From Letharia columbiana (lineage: Eukaryota; Ascomycota; Lecanoromycetes; Lecanorales; Parmeliaceae): a stretch of 64,000 nucleotides of DNA. A program made the position numbers and the translations under genes. The DNA is taken from the NCBI RefSeq assembly GCF_014066305.1, contig NW_023501051.1, positions 1-64,000 on the forward strand, in the 5' to 3' direction. This document shows, piece by piece, positions 12,041 to 23,416 of the stretch (positions are counted from its first letter, which is position 1; each line of letters starts with the position of its first letter). The notes below the pieces were generated by a model. It was given only the letters and a program-made list of their open reading frames with translations, had not been told where the DNA came from and ran no database searches.

Positions 12041-15000
12041 ATGTCACAACAAGTTCCAGTCGATGGGCACCCCAAAAGCTTCAATACTAACGTCAATCGT
12101 GCCAAGACGAAGAAATGGATGGAGGCCAAATCATATTCCTATGACGGTGACGATTGGGGTGATGTCGATGACTACGACGAATATGGAGGCTACGATGAGC
12201 CAGAGCCAGAGCCGGTGCCAGAAGCAAAACCTACAGGGCTCCGACAGCGAGGCCAGTCAGCGAGTCAGATGCCCCAAGACCCCTACTCAGCCCGTCAAGA
12301 TCCCTACCAAGCACCAGTCGACACCAGAATATATGGGAATAAGGGTGGACCGCCAAGCCGGCAACAGCAGCAGCAGTATGGCAGCCGCAGTGTCACAAAT
12401 CCCCAACCTCAAGCTCCCGCGATGCGGAGGATGAATTCTTTCGACCCCGAAGACGAAAGGCGGGCCTTTTCAGCTGGCGGACCGCCGCAAAGCATGGGAA
12501 ACGCTAGCTCGGGAACTCCGCCCTCCTCTCAGCATAATCAAGGCCAGAACATAGCAGCGCATGACTTCCAATCGGGTCAAAACTACCCCAATCAACGTCT
12601 CCAAGGGCAGCCTAGCCCCGCTCGGCCTTCTGTGCATACGCCGAGTCGTCCAAGCATAGATGAGCCGGCAAAATATGGAGGCCAGCCCCAACAGCAAGCT
12701 GGAAGTTATCAAGGCATACATCCTGATCAGCAACGACAATCGAATACGGGCGGTAGAACGCAGTCCATGGCGAGCACCAACTCAGCACTAGATTTTCATA
12801 ACAGACGTGATTTCTCTCCCTCAGCCATGCCACCACCCCTGCAAACTCGTGGGTCGCCTTCGCCACATTCAAGATCTTCTCCTAGTCATCCACCGCGCAA
12901 GAGTAGTCTGAGCCAGGAGGCTGCGCCTTCTTTACCCTTTGGTGCACCAGCTCCACCAACGACTGGAACAGAAGATACAGAGGACGGTTTACCACATGCA
13001 GATGAACGTGCTGCCAGTGGTGCTGCAAAGGCATTGCCTTTTGTTCGGCCTGCAGATATATACAGGCGCATGCAAGAGGAGAAGGAGAAGGAACGTCAAC
13101 CGCAAGACTCAGCAAGACCTAGCATGGTTGCTATCATGGGCAAAACAAACGAGCGTCCAGGCCTTGGGAATTCACAGGACAGCGAGGTCAGCCAGCGATT
13201 AAAGCCAACTTTGGATCCGGTTACAGAGCGGCGAAGCGAGTACAGCTTAGAGGGAGTGAACATAAACGAGCAATTGAAGCCTGAAGAGCGACGTCCTACG
13301 ACATCGAAGAAGTTCGAGTTGCCAAATCGCAAATCAAATCCTGGTTCCCAAGGTGCCGGTAGTTCACTTCAGCCTATGCTTCCTGATGTCAGTCGGGTCT
13401 CCGGATTTGGCGAATCTTTCTTCGGTTCAACAAGTGGCTCTCATGAGCCGTCGCAAGAGCTCTTCGTGAACTCTGCAGGAGCCACCACTTCCGCGCCGGC
13501 CCAGCAAGAACAGACTAAAGCAACACCAGAGAAGGATTTGAGAAACCAGCCATCTCTGGGATTTACTTCTGCTGTACATGAAGCTTTTGATAGAGCCGAA
13601 GATCAGGTACCGCCTACTCCGAGTTCTGCGGCAGGCTCTACAGTTGGACGTAGTACTAGCGGGGGTACCAGTGCCGTGAGCCCAATCATAAGCAGAGGCC
13701 CAAGTACGGCTGCGGAGAATTGGAACCCCAGGCTTCCAGGGATTGACGACGTGACCACTCCAACAACAGTCGATACACCCGAAGGAAGCAGTTCAAGGCC
13801 AATGTCTTCGGGTTCGCTAGGCACCCCGAAACAGATTACAAGGAAACCGTCGCCGTCACCAGCAACGATGCCGCAGTCGACGGACTTACCCTCACTGTCA
13901 TTCGTTCCAGGTCATCGAAGAGATCTAAGCACTCCGAGTCCAGACAACAGCCCTGCGAGAACACCAGCGCTTGAAGTCAATCGGCAATTACGACAACCGC
14001 AAGAAGTCGAGCTTGCTGCGGCGACTCCGACTGACCCAAGCTTCAGTACCAATAATAGCTCAAACGTGTCTGAGGTTGCTGAACAGGACTCAATTCCAAC
14101 ACGCCCAACCGAAATAGCGTCAAGAGGCAGATCCGACATTTATGTGGACACTCAACCTATGGCCAAGAACTTTTCCGGAAAACTTGATCAACCTATTCCG
14201 TATCCTCAGAACTACCTCCGGACTCGTACAGACTCGGGAAGCAGCAGTAGAGTTCGTGATCTGGCAGACAAATTTGAAAGCGGCAGTCGACCTGGATCCG
14301 CACACTCAGCTACACCGCGTAGCAGTGTGTTTGGAAACACCATACCGAAAGACGATCTTGTTCCTTCTCGTCCACTAGCTGATCGTATGGAGAGCTTCCG
14401 ACCTCATCTACCTGGTGGATGGGAGTCGTCCGCTTCAATTGCCCCAGCAGCGGCGCTCAGACGGCCGGAACCTACCATAAACCGTACCCGGCCTAATTCA
14501 GTTGCACCCACTGGTGAACCCAGAGAGGATGTCGTCTCGTCTGCGGAGCAAGCTCCTTCGTCCATGTCACAGATCAAGGACGCATCTGAGGAAGCCTTCA
14601 CAGCTGTGACAGCAGCCGGAACTGCACTGGTCGGTGCCTTTGCCGCAGCTGTCGGAATGGATCAACATAACGGGCCTGTAGCTTCGACTGCCGAAACTTT
14701 GTCAGACGAGCAATCAGACGAAAGAACGTCCAAAGATTCTGGAGCAGCCCCTCACAGACATGACGTTCCTTTGAACACGGTGGTCAACCCAGAGGCTACA
14801 AAATCATACTTGTCAGATCCTATGAACGACGAAGCGTCGACTGCGGCACCCACTCCCCTCCTTAAGGATACCCCTCTTCATCACACCAAAGATTCCGAGA
14901 CCTCAAGTTACTTCTCACCTCCCGAAAATCGAGAGCACCCCGGTTGGGCAAGTCGGAGCGAAGGAATCGCGCCAGCAAACCGCCCATCGATGTTGCCATC

Positions 15001-18000
15001 ACTCAGCACTGGTACAGGGGGTCCTCAGTACGAGTCTGACAGGTTACGCAGAGAGATCGTTAGAGAATTGAGCCCCATGATTGCTAGCGAGCCGACGACT
15101 GCGCAGTCGGATTACTCAAATTACGAAGATGCTTCAAGATTATCCACACATCAAAGCTTGCCACGTCCTGGTCATGAGAGCGGAGTCCTTCCAAGAGAAT
15201 ATGAAAGCTATTGGAATGACGCTAACAGCGACGATGATACAAGTCACTTTAGCGGCGAGCCGGACCGACTGGAAGATGCCACGACTGCGCGCCGCGAGCA
15301 GGGCGCCGCAGTCGTTGGTGAGCCTTTGCGTCCACGTCACGTCGAACCAGACACTTTCGCTGGTGAACCCCTGCATCCCAATCGACTACAACAGGATACA
15401 CCCCCTGGTCCTATCAACATGGACGAAGGCTCTCGAGACAGTCCTCAGGTGCTGCAACATCGGTTCTCATGGGAGCAACCACTGCTATCTCCACAGCCCA
15501 TTCCTGCAGATCCAGATACGATCCACGAAGCTCCAAATGCCCCTGTGTCTGACTTCCCAAGATCTGCAGATTCGGATACAGTCATTCAAGCTCCAGATGC
15601 TCCAGTGTCTGATTTCTTAAGGTCTACGGTATATCCTGAGGGTCAATCTTTCCAACCCCGAGATCGTCCTGGAACTTCCCAGTTGTCCACAATGCCCAAC
15701 CTCGCAGATGCGCTTGAAAATGACAATTCGAGACTACTTGACCGAGAAGCATCATTTCCCGAGAGTCGAAATGATTCAGGTCAACATGATGAGACAGCAG
15801 GGTCTGAGAAAGAGTTGCCGGACTATAACCCTAGCTTAGAGGTGGCGCCGTCATCGTTAGAGAAGGAAGACGCAGGGCAAAAGGACTCTGGCTACGATGA
15901 TGGCACGAACTACATGGGCCAACAAAGCCCAATGTTGCAAAGTGAACAGAGGCAAGACTTAGAGCCGCCTTTACTCGAGCCTTCGTTACCCGAGCCTCCT
16001 GCACACGAGTTTTCTCGGACCTTTGGTGCACAAGACGATGAGCTCCCACCTTTGCCACCTCCCAATGCCCAACCAAAGATGGCAGCTTTCCGGGAAATAC
16101 TTGCTTTGAAGTCCGCTTCTGATCGCATCCGAGCGTACGATGAAACTCGAGAACAGTTCGCCAACCTGAATACTGGCCTTGCGCAATGGCTTGCTATCAC
16201 AGCAAATGATCTTCCCGAGCATGCAGATTTACTGACAAATTCTGCACGTCGTCCTGCTTTCCAGGGTCACAAGCCCTCTCCCTCAAGGTCAAAGCTCGGC
16301 GGGCTACTGCAAAGTGGAGGTCATTCTAATCAGATATATGCAAACAGTTCACAGCCAGCGCCAGAAGGTGCTGCAACCGGCGGTGCTCTAGGCAATGCTT
16401 CTCCATATGGACATTCGCCCTCCGCGGGGTCGAGTGGTAAAATATCTAGTCAGCAAGTTCAGGCCAAAGGCAAAGATTTATTGCACACAGCAGGCGTTTT
16501 CGGAGGAAAGGCAAATGTTGCTGCGAAAGGGTTGTTCTCCAAGGGCAAGAGCAAGCTCAGGGGCAACAGTGGTGCGGAAAAGGTATAACCTTTCCCTTTT
16601 CATGTGGTCCATACTTTGATTCTTGCCCATTCAATGTTTTTACACCCAGTGCCTTAGCAAGGGGGAGGGTCAACATTTAGCACATGTATTTGTATCAGCA
16701 ACAATGGATGTCAGAATCTCGGTCGAGTACCGATCGATCGCCGTTCACTAAGATTTCTCCTTCTTCTATGTGACTGACGTCTGCTCCCCCAAATGCAGTG
16801 ATTGATACTTGTGTTGTGTCAGGCTACTCTCGCTCCACCCCAACCCTATAGCCCTGAGCCCCGAGGAATGCAGCAACAGCAAAGGATTATCGAAGCAAGG
16901 CCTACCGTTCAAAGTGCTAGCAGAGCCGCAACCCCGTCCAACGTTCAACCCCTACAGGACCTGCGTGCCGGTTTTGAGGTAATTACACCCCATCCCACCG
17001 TTCTACCACAGCAAGACAACCCCGCCATTGCCAGCGAAAACCCCAAATCAGCCGCTGAGGAACCCCCATACCAGCACGTCAATCCGAATGAAGCAGTTAT
17101 TCAAACACTATCTCTAGAATCTCAGCTATTGCATCCATCTTCTGGGCAGAAATCGCCTCGAGATATGCCTTCTCTTGAAAGTTTTACACAGAGTCAGGAG
17201 GGCGATGATGAACGTAGCGAAGAGTCCGCTCCTACAGACCAGGAACACCCTCCAAGAGCTTCTAGTCTATACCTTAAAGGAATTACCAGTCAGAGGCAAA
17301 GTCGACCTCCGCAAATCCCAGCGACAATCGGAGATAATGCTCCAAGTCTTCACAAAGAAACGCCAGTGGTAAATTCACACATTGGGTCTCCTAAAGATGT
17401 CCAGACCCCTCGGTCCGCTACCAGCAGCAATAAGACACCCACCCAAGCGACGTTCACCGATGCTGGTCAACCTGCTATACCGGCTGGGTTTCCAGTCACA
17501 TTTGACGGAACCAGCATCCAGCATCATAGAGACGCGGGATCATCTCCTAGATCCTCTTCCCATCCACAGTCCGGCTTCTCTGCCCAGACTTCGAGCAACG
17601 ATCGTTGGGGCCAAGAGATTGAAGCCGCTCCAAGATTCTCACAGGATTCCGAAGGCACGTTTTATACAGCAGATAGCGGAGATGGCCTTCCAGAGACTCC
17701 ATTGCCGACACTGCCGAATCCTCAAAACCAATCGGCTGGCCTCGATGCATACTCGCCGGTTCCTGAAGGGGAAAAAATGCCACACCAGTCAGAAACATCC
17801 CAGAGGCAGCTTTTACATTCACCCACGGACGTCCAAAATGGCAGACCGGTATCTCTGACACGTGATTCCGTGAATCCTCAAGTGCCAATACAAGACTACT
17901 CGTGGAGAGGCCCGAGTATCGACAGTGATATGGGTCGCATAAACTTTGACCATCCACCATCACCTTTGACGCCAAGGCAGCCGGACAACCATGGTGCTCT

Positions 18001-19910
18001 AGAGCAGAGAGGTCGGACTGGTCCAGTTCACTACGGCACTGATCATGATTTTGACCGACCAAGCGATACGGAACGATCCCGGAGCCGCTCACCATCGTTC
18101 CCCAGACAGCTACAAGACATACGACGATCACAAGATTCCCGTCCATCCCTAGATCCTAATATCCTAGAGCACCCCGCCTTCCGGGCAGTTGCCGAGGGTA
18201 ATGGTATGCCTGCGCAATATTACCGTGCGCAGCTCACGCGTGATGACAACTTTACTCCACGTCAACAGACAGCAGAACACATGGTTGTGGGTGGTGGACC
18301 AACTGTAGGGAGACGTTCGGAAAGTAAATCACGGTCTAGGCGCGGCTCAAGAAGTTCTGCGTTCTTCAAAGCCTTCACCACCCCATCGAAATCAGATCAC
18401 CCCCCTTTGCCAAACGCGGCGGATAGTCAAGCTAGCTCGTCGCCCAGAAATTCTCCTGCCATGGGAGACAGGAGGAGCAAAAGACTCAGCATCTTCCGCT
18501 CTCGTAGCGGGGATATAGGAGGTGGAAGTGGAGATAGCCGTAGCAAGGAAAAGATGGCACCTCGGGATGCTTCACCTCGAGATTCTTTTACACAAGTGGC
18601 ACAACAAGTCGGTCCAACGACACCAAGGCCCACTGAAGAAGACACTTCTTCAAAGGGTGTGTCGAGCAGACGGGCCAAGAAGCTACAAAGGGCGTCGACA
18701 TCGGCAAAGCCAGAACCAGACAGTGGGAAGAAGAGGAGGTTCTCGGTGATTGGGGCAAGTACTCTGAGTTCCATTGTGCAAGCAAGTTACTAACGAGTAT
18801 CAGACGCTTTTTGGAGGTCGAAAACGACGGAGCTCCACTCTGCAGTCTCGGGGTCCCCCTCACCAACCTTTCCAGCAGTCTCCTCCAAATCAGACGCAAC
18901 AGCGCGACCCATACAACGTAGTCCAGCCACAAAGGCTCGAACAATATGACTACGGACCGCCTCGGGATGAGTACATTCAGCCAACTCATGAAGGTTACTA
19001 TGCCCCCAGTCGCCAGGATGGAGGATCGCCTCAAGCCGCTGGTGCATATCGTTCGCCTAATTCTGGGTCGCCACAAACCCGGCAATCATACTCCAGAGCT
19101 TCAGACGCCCCAGCTTATGTACAAGACTCAGCATTAAGAGTCCGCCAGTTAATGTCACCAGTCGAACAGCCCCAAAATGCAGCAGTGCCACGAACCTCTG
19201 CAACTTTCCCTCAACGCAGCACTCAGAATTCATCTTCTAGTGTGCCCAGGTCATCAACTTCTAACCAAACAATTACCGGCGAAGCTTTTCCTCGACGTCC
19301 TGAGCACCAAACCAAGACGTCAGGCAGTTCTTGGACACGCCTCTCAACTCACGCCCGATCCAAGAGCCGCCAAGAGCAAGCACGGCCGCCATCAAATGGG
19401 GCGCTGTCGTCTCCGCCTCCTAAAGCTTATGCACCTGCCCCCCCATCCAACAGCCCTGCGACCGGTCGACGGTCATTCCAGGGACCTGTGCGCTCCGAGT
19501 CTCCACCTCCGCCGCCTCCGCCACCTAAAGACGATTGGCATCACCCTCGTCCTCGCGTATCCTCGGGACGAACCAATCAATACACCCACCACTCGCCATC
19601 TCCTTCTCAGTCCTCCCTTCGTCTCGTCTCAACCCAACAACGCCAATCACTCCCCCCTCTACAAACGAATGTCCGCAATAATAACTCTCGCAATAGCGCG
19701 ATCGGGTCTGGCAGAACGCTAACGCCCGAGGAAAAGCGCAAGTCACGGCAGCTGGAGATTGAGCGGAGCAGTATTCCGCCGCAGAGTCCTGCCAGGAATG
19801 TACCCCGCCACGTGCAGCAGGTGGAGTTTGAGGATGAAGAACCGGTGATGTCGGCGACGAGTTTTCCGGGACAGATGTGGCAGCCGAGTTATGCGCATTG
19901 GGATGAATGA
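12041..19910 (+). CDS. Giant intrinsically disordered fungal protein (about 2,526 aa)
   Basis: I do not recognise a named function. Proposed exons are 12041-16582, 16823-18754 and 18804-19910. The N-terminus is conserved-looking (SFNTNVNRAKTKKWMEAK, then an Asp/Tyr/Gly/Glu-rich acidic stretch). Most of the rest is Ser/Pro/Gln-rich and disordered. A compact helical block near residues 1,349-1,390 (FREILALKSASDRIRAYDE) is followed by a basic Gly/Lys segment ending about 1,513. A tandem duplication with the motif AP-x-APVSDF lies at about 15511-15620. Intron 1 (240 bp) is GT-AG. Intron 2 (49 bp, 18755-18803) appears to be GC-AG (GCAAGT...TTACTAAC...TATCAG), joining RRFSVIG to TLFGGRKRR. An alternative is two genes, the second starting near 16868, because intron 1 is unusually long. 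Confidence 0.72.
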
Positions 19911-20422
19911 TGGGATTGGTTCTTTTGCGCGATACTTGACTTCGTGGGGACATGTAATGTGGATATCAAGAATGTGTGGGTGCAATGCCGGTCTTGCTTT
20001 TCTTGTATTCATGTAGGTACCAGCGCGCGGAGATACCATTGTGAAGCTTGGGCAAATTGCTTGGTTGGTCTAGATCATCATCTTAATACACTTGATAGAT
20101 CTACTAGTACTACGGTTCATCGACAGCTCTCTCATGCTGGCTGACTTCTCCATCCACGGTCCCTACATCCCCCGCAACCCCCGTCCGTGGTCTCTTTGCG
20201 ATCAAAGGAATTCCGACGAATAGATACGGAAGATAGCGAGAGCGTATCTCGAGCAGTTGATACATTGAGGCCACCCTTTGTAGAGTATACAGCAAGCTGA
20301 GGGGTATCATAATTATCAAATCAACCATCCTAAACTGAAGCGCAACACAGTAATCCTCCTTGTGGGTTCGTGCTAGATACCCTCCTTGCTTACTTGCGCT
20401 TCCACGTCCTGCTCACTCGTTC
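19911..20422. other. Convergent intergenic region
   Basis: About 510 bp between the stop of the giant gene (plus) and the stop of VAM7 (minus). It should hold both 3' UTRs; nothing else recognised. Confidence 0.5.
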
Positions 20423-21496
20423 TCAGGAAATCTTTCCAATCCTCTTCCTCGCCACATCCATCTTCCCCTGCACCCTCGTCACATCCTCATCCAACAGCCC
20501 CAACATCTCATTCTGCACCGCCAATTCCTCCTGTATCTGCACCCCCAACTCCTTCTGCCGCGCCACCGCCCGGGCCAACACCGTCACATCGTCATCCTGA
20601 TCCTGCATCATCTGTTTCTGCAGCTGCAGCACACCCTGATTATCGAGCGCGCGCGTCTTATCACTCTCCTTACCCAGCACGCGGCCGGAGGCCGGTTTCG
20701 AAGGACCGAGCAGGGCCGTGCTGTCGGACTTATCCGCGACGGTCTTGTCGACGGCGGACTTGGCCACCATGGCCGAGAGCAGGTTCTCGAGGCCTTCCTT
20801 TTCGCGCTTGGCGCTCGAGAGGAGGTCGCGGCGCCGGCGGAGCTCGCCTTCGCCGAGTCTGGCGGCGCCCCACGAGGAGGCGGAGGAGAGGTTTGCGAGA
20901 CCGGTGTCGAGGGTTTGGATCATGGTGCCCGCTCTGACGAGGAATTTCTTGGCTTGGGCGGAGGCTTCGTGCTGGGCTTGCGCGGTGGAGGCTTGGTCCC
21001 GCCGCGTGAGATGGAGCCGGGCGTCGTGTAGTTGGGCTTTCAGGTCCCGGTGGTGATCGAGCCATACGACAGGGTCTGTTATGGGTTGGCTGCCGCCGGG
21101 TCCGTTTAGGGCGCTGTGGAGCGTCGATGTGCTTGAGCGCGAGGAAGTATTGCTGGGCAGGTTCAGGAATATCCGCCATGCACTGGTGTTCCGCCACCTT
21201 TCATCATCCGACTCGTTTATAGTCGTAAGGTATATTTCGAGCCCTTTGCGGCGCTCTTCTGTGAGTTCTGGGGAGGAGGTCGTGCGGGTGAACCATGATT
21301 TTGAGGGCAGCGGAGCTGGTGGGGCGGCACCTCCTTGGGATGTCAGACCGCTGTGGAGGGTGGTGAAGTCTGAGTAGCGTTTTTGGAGAGTGAAGGAGCG
21401 GAGGGGAAGGCGGAGAGTGATGTTGTAGAGGGTGTAGGGTTTGGGGGTGGAGGAGGTTTGAGTGGTGGGGATGGAGATTTCGACCTGCTTGGTCAT
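20423..21496 (-). CDS. VAM7: Vam7-like PX-domain Qc-SNARE
   Basis: SNARE for homotypic vacuole and late-endosome fusion, recruited to PtdIns3P by its PX domain. It is a single exon of 357 aa. The PX domain covers about residues 5-120 (TLYNITLRLPLRSFTLQKRY with the RYSDF lipid-binding motif, Pro-rich loop and RRKGLEIYL helix). The middle is a helical linker. The C-terminal SNARE helix (about 290-355; QEELAVQNEMLGLLDEDV) ends RKRIGKIS with no transmembrane segment, as expected for Vam7. Length and layout match the family. Long antisense frames over 20386-21031 are GC-rich shadows. Confidence 0.93.
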   Translation of the reverse strand: MTKQVEISIPTTQTSSTPKPYTLYNITLRLPLRSFTLQKRYSDFTTLHSGLTSQGGAAPPAPLPSKSWFTRTTSSPELTEERRKGLEIYLTTINESDDERWRNTSAWRIFLNLPSNTSSRSSTSTLHSALNGPGGSQPITDPVVWLDHHRDLKAQLHDARLHLTRRDQASTAQAQHEASAQAKKFLVRAGTMIQTLDTGLANLSSASSWGAARLGEGELRRRRDLLSSAKREKEGLENLLSAMVAKSAVDKTVADKSDSTALLGPSKPASGRVLGKESDKTRALDNQGVLQLQKQMMQDQDDDVTVLARAVARQKELGVQIQEELAVQNEMLGLLDEDVTRVQGKMDVARKRIGKIS

Positions 21497-21811
21497 GATT
21501 TATCGCTATCGTAAATGCATTGGGAGAAACTTCGTCTTTCTACTGAACAACTATACAAGTTTTTGAAAGGTATGAGCATTGTATTGAGAAATGCGCATCG
21601 CTTGACGGCTGGAAATACGGGGCCAACGGTAGCCCAGAACTCCGGAAGCGAAGCCTGAGAAAGTCGGCTCTAAGCTGCCTTTGAGCTGCCACTATTGCTC
21701 GTCGATTCTTCACTATACCCTTGACAAGGCTAGTCGTCGACCCTAGGCCATTATTCCGTTGAGTGGCATTTGTCCCGAACCTTTTCTGCACACGAAGTTC
21801 TGGTCTCTCCT
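21497..21811. other. Intergenic region between VAM7 and EB1
   Basis: About 315 bp containing the VAM7 promoter and EB1 3' end, two genes in the same orientation. No other feature seen. Confidence 0.5.
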
Positions 21812-22903
21812 CTAGAACGTCTCCTGATCATCCACCACTCCGCCCTCTGCCTCTGCGGGTATCTCAAATCCTTCCTGTAGCAGAACATGTAAGTTAGCGC
21901 TGCTTGGTCTAAGAGAAGAAAGCACGAATGCCCAAAGCGTACTTCTGTTGAATACAAAATTGCCTGAATATGCTTGACCAATCCATCCTCAGCCTTCTCA
22001 ATCTCAGGATCCTGGTCGACAGCCTGCTGTAACAGCAACTCGATATCCCTTAGTTTACTAAAATAGAAGTCCCGTTCCCTCTCCAGCCCCTCGACCGTCT
22101 GCTTGAGCTGAGTGTTTTCCGCTGATACAGCCGCGGATACACCTCCCGTTGGCTGTCTTGCTCCTCGCGCCGCTGAGGTTGTTGATGTTGTTGGGGTGGT
22201 ACCACGTCGAGCAGCGCTGGTGGCGCTGACGCCAGCACCAGAAGTGCGAGAAGAGACGGGTGTTGGGGCAGCAGCTGCGGGAGCGCCTCCAGCTCCTTTC
22301 CGTCGGGCAAGAGCATCGTAGTCGCCACCTGGATAGTACTGATCCCAGTAGCGCTTTGACCATTGAAGGAACTCAAGGTTATCTTGCATCTTGCATTTGA
22401 CCAGGGACTCGACAGGAACGGGGCGCTCGATTTGGTGCTTCGTAAAGGCATCTTGTGACAAGAGTGTAAGCTGAGCTGAGCTGGCGTAAGATATCGTTGG
22501 TGGTACGTACTTTGGAGGATTTTGAAATTTTGTAGATAGGCATATTCAGTGTTGACATTGAATTTGACTCTGCTCATGGGTAGATCCTCTGAAGACCTCA
22601 TTGTGAGCGCGGAAGTAAGCTGCGCTGGGAAGATAGGGCATGCGTACGGAAGATACTGTCATAAATCTGACAGAGAGCTGCGCTGTGATGTAAAAGTCGA
22701 GTCAGTGGCTGCCTTTCTCCGCCCAGTCCGTCCACATGTTTGGGTGCCGTACCCTGTCCCGCATTGCTCGACTTTGGTGACATTTAGCTGCAGGAGGTTG
22801 TTCAGCCATGCCAGTAGCTCTTGTCTGCAAGGAACCCTCCGTCAGTGACGTCTTGTAACCCGGGAAAGCCTTGCACTCATAGATCGCACCTTGATTCCCC
22901 CAT
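21812..22903 (-). CDS. BIM1: EB1/Bim1 family microtubule plus-end tracking protein
   Basis: End-binding protein that autonomously tracks growing microtubule plus ends. Proposed exons are 22903-22890 (14 nt), 22824-22753, 22682-22648, 22588-22511, 22451-21943 and 21874-21812, giving 256 aa. The CH domain (about residues 1-105) contains RQELLAWLNNLLQLN, AALCQIYDSIF, MSRVKFNVNTEYAYLQNF and NLEFLQWSKRYWDQYYPGGDY. A Ser/Thr/Ala linker follows, then the coiled-coil EB homology domain (LERERDFYFSKLRDIELLLQ, about 175-235) and an acidic tail ending DDQETF. The first exon carries only MGES plus two bases, and five introns crowd the first half, as is common in fungal EB1 genes. The exon 3/4 junction gives a Gln before DLPMSRV and is slightly less certain. 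Confidence 0.93.
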
Positions 22904-23416
22904 CTTGGGCGGTCCGTTGTTGAACGAACCACACGATGTGCGATTGATGGATAGTTAAGGATGGAGGACGATCTCAGGGAGAGAGAATGGGATTGCACTG
23001 AAAAGGGGACTCGTGGTGTTCAAGGCGGTTAATTTCGAGGTGTGTTTACTTGAGCAGCGTCACCAAATAGTCGATCACGGAGCACGAACCAATCAACGCG
23101 CTAGTTTGGCGAAATCTTGGCAGCCTTGATTGGTTAAGACTTGAGCATATTCCGCAAATCTCCAGTTGACAAATGGCTCGAATCATTGCAATGTATAAGG
23201 TACTACCTGATCACGTTGATGACTCTATATACACGAAGTCTCGCCTGAAATTCTGGCAACCTCGCGAGCGAAATCCCACTCATTAGCAGATGCCACCCAC
23301 ACCATCTCTTGCTCAATGGATATGAGGAAATATGTACAATAACCATGGCAGTCAAGACGCACAATCACAAATCAGTCGTTGTTAAATCGCCAGTTTTCCA
23401 TGAAATTAAGGTGGCA
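22904..23416. other. Intergenic region upstream of EB1
   Basis: About 510 bp holding the EB1 promoter and the 3' flank of the F-box/WD40 gene. No gene or RNA recognised. Confidence 0.5.

Noticed and set aside
20386..21031. Long plus-strand frames (183 and 223 codons)
   Set aside because: Antisense to VAM7 in a GC-rich stretch; Arg/Pro/Gly-rich compositional shadows.
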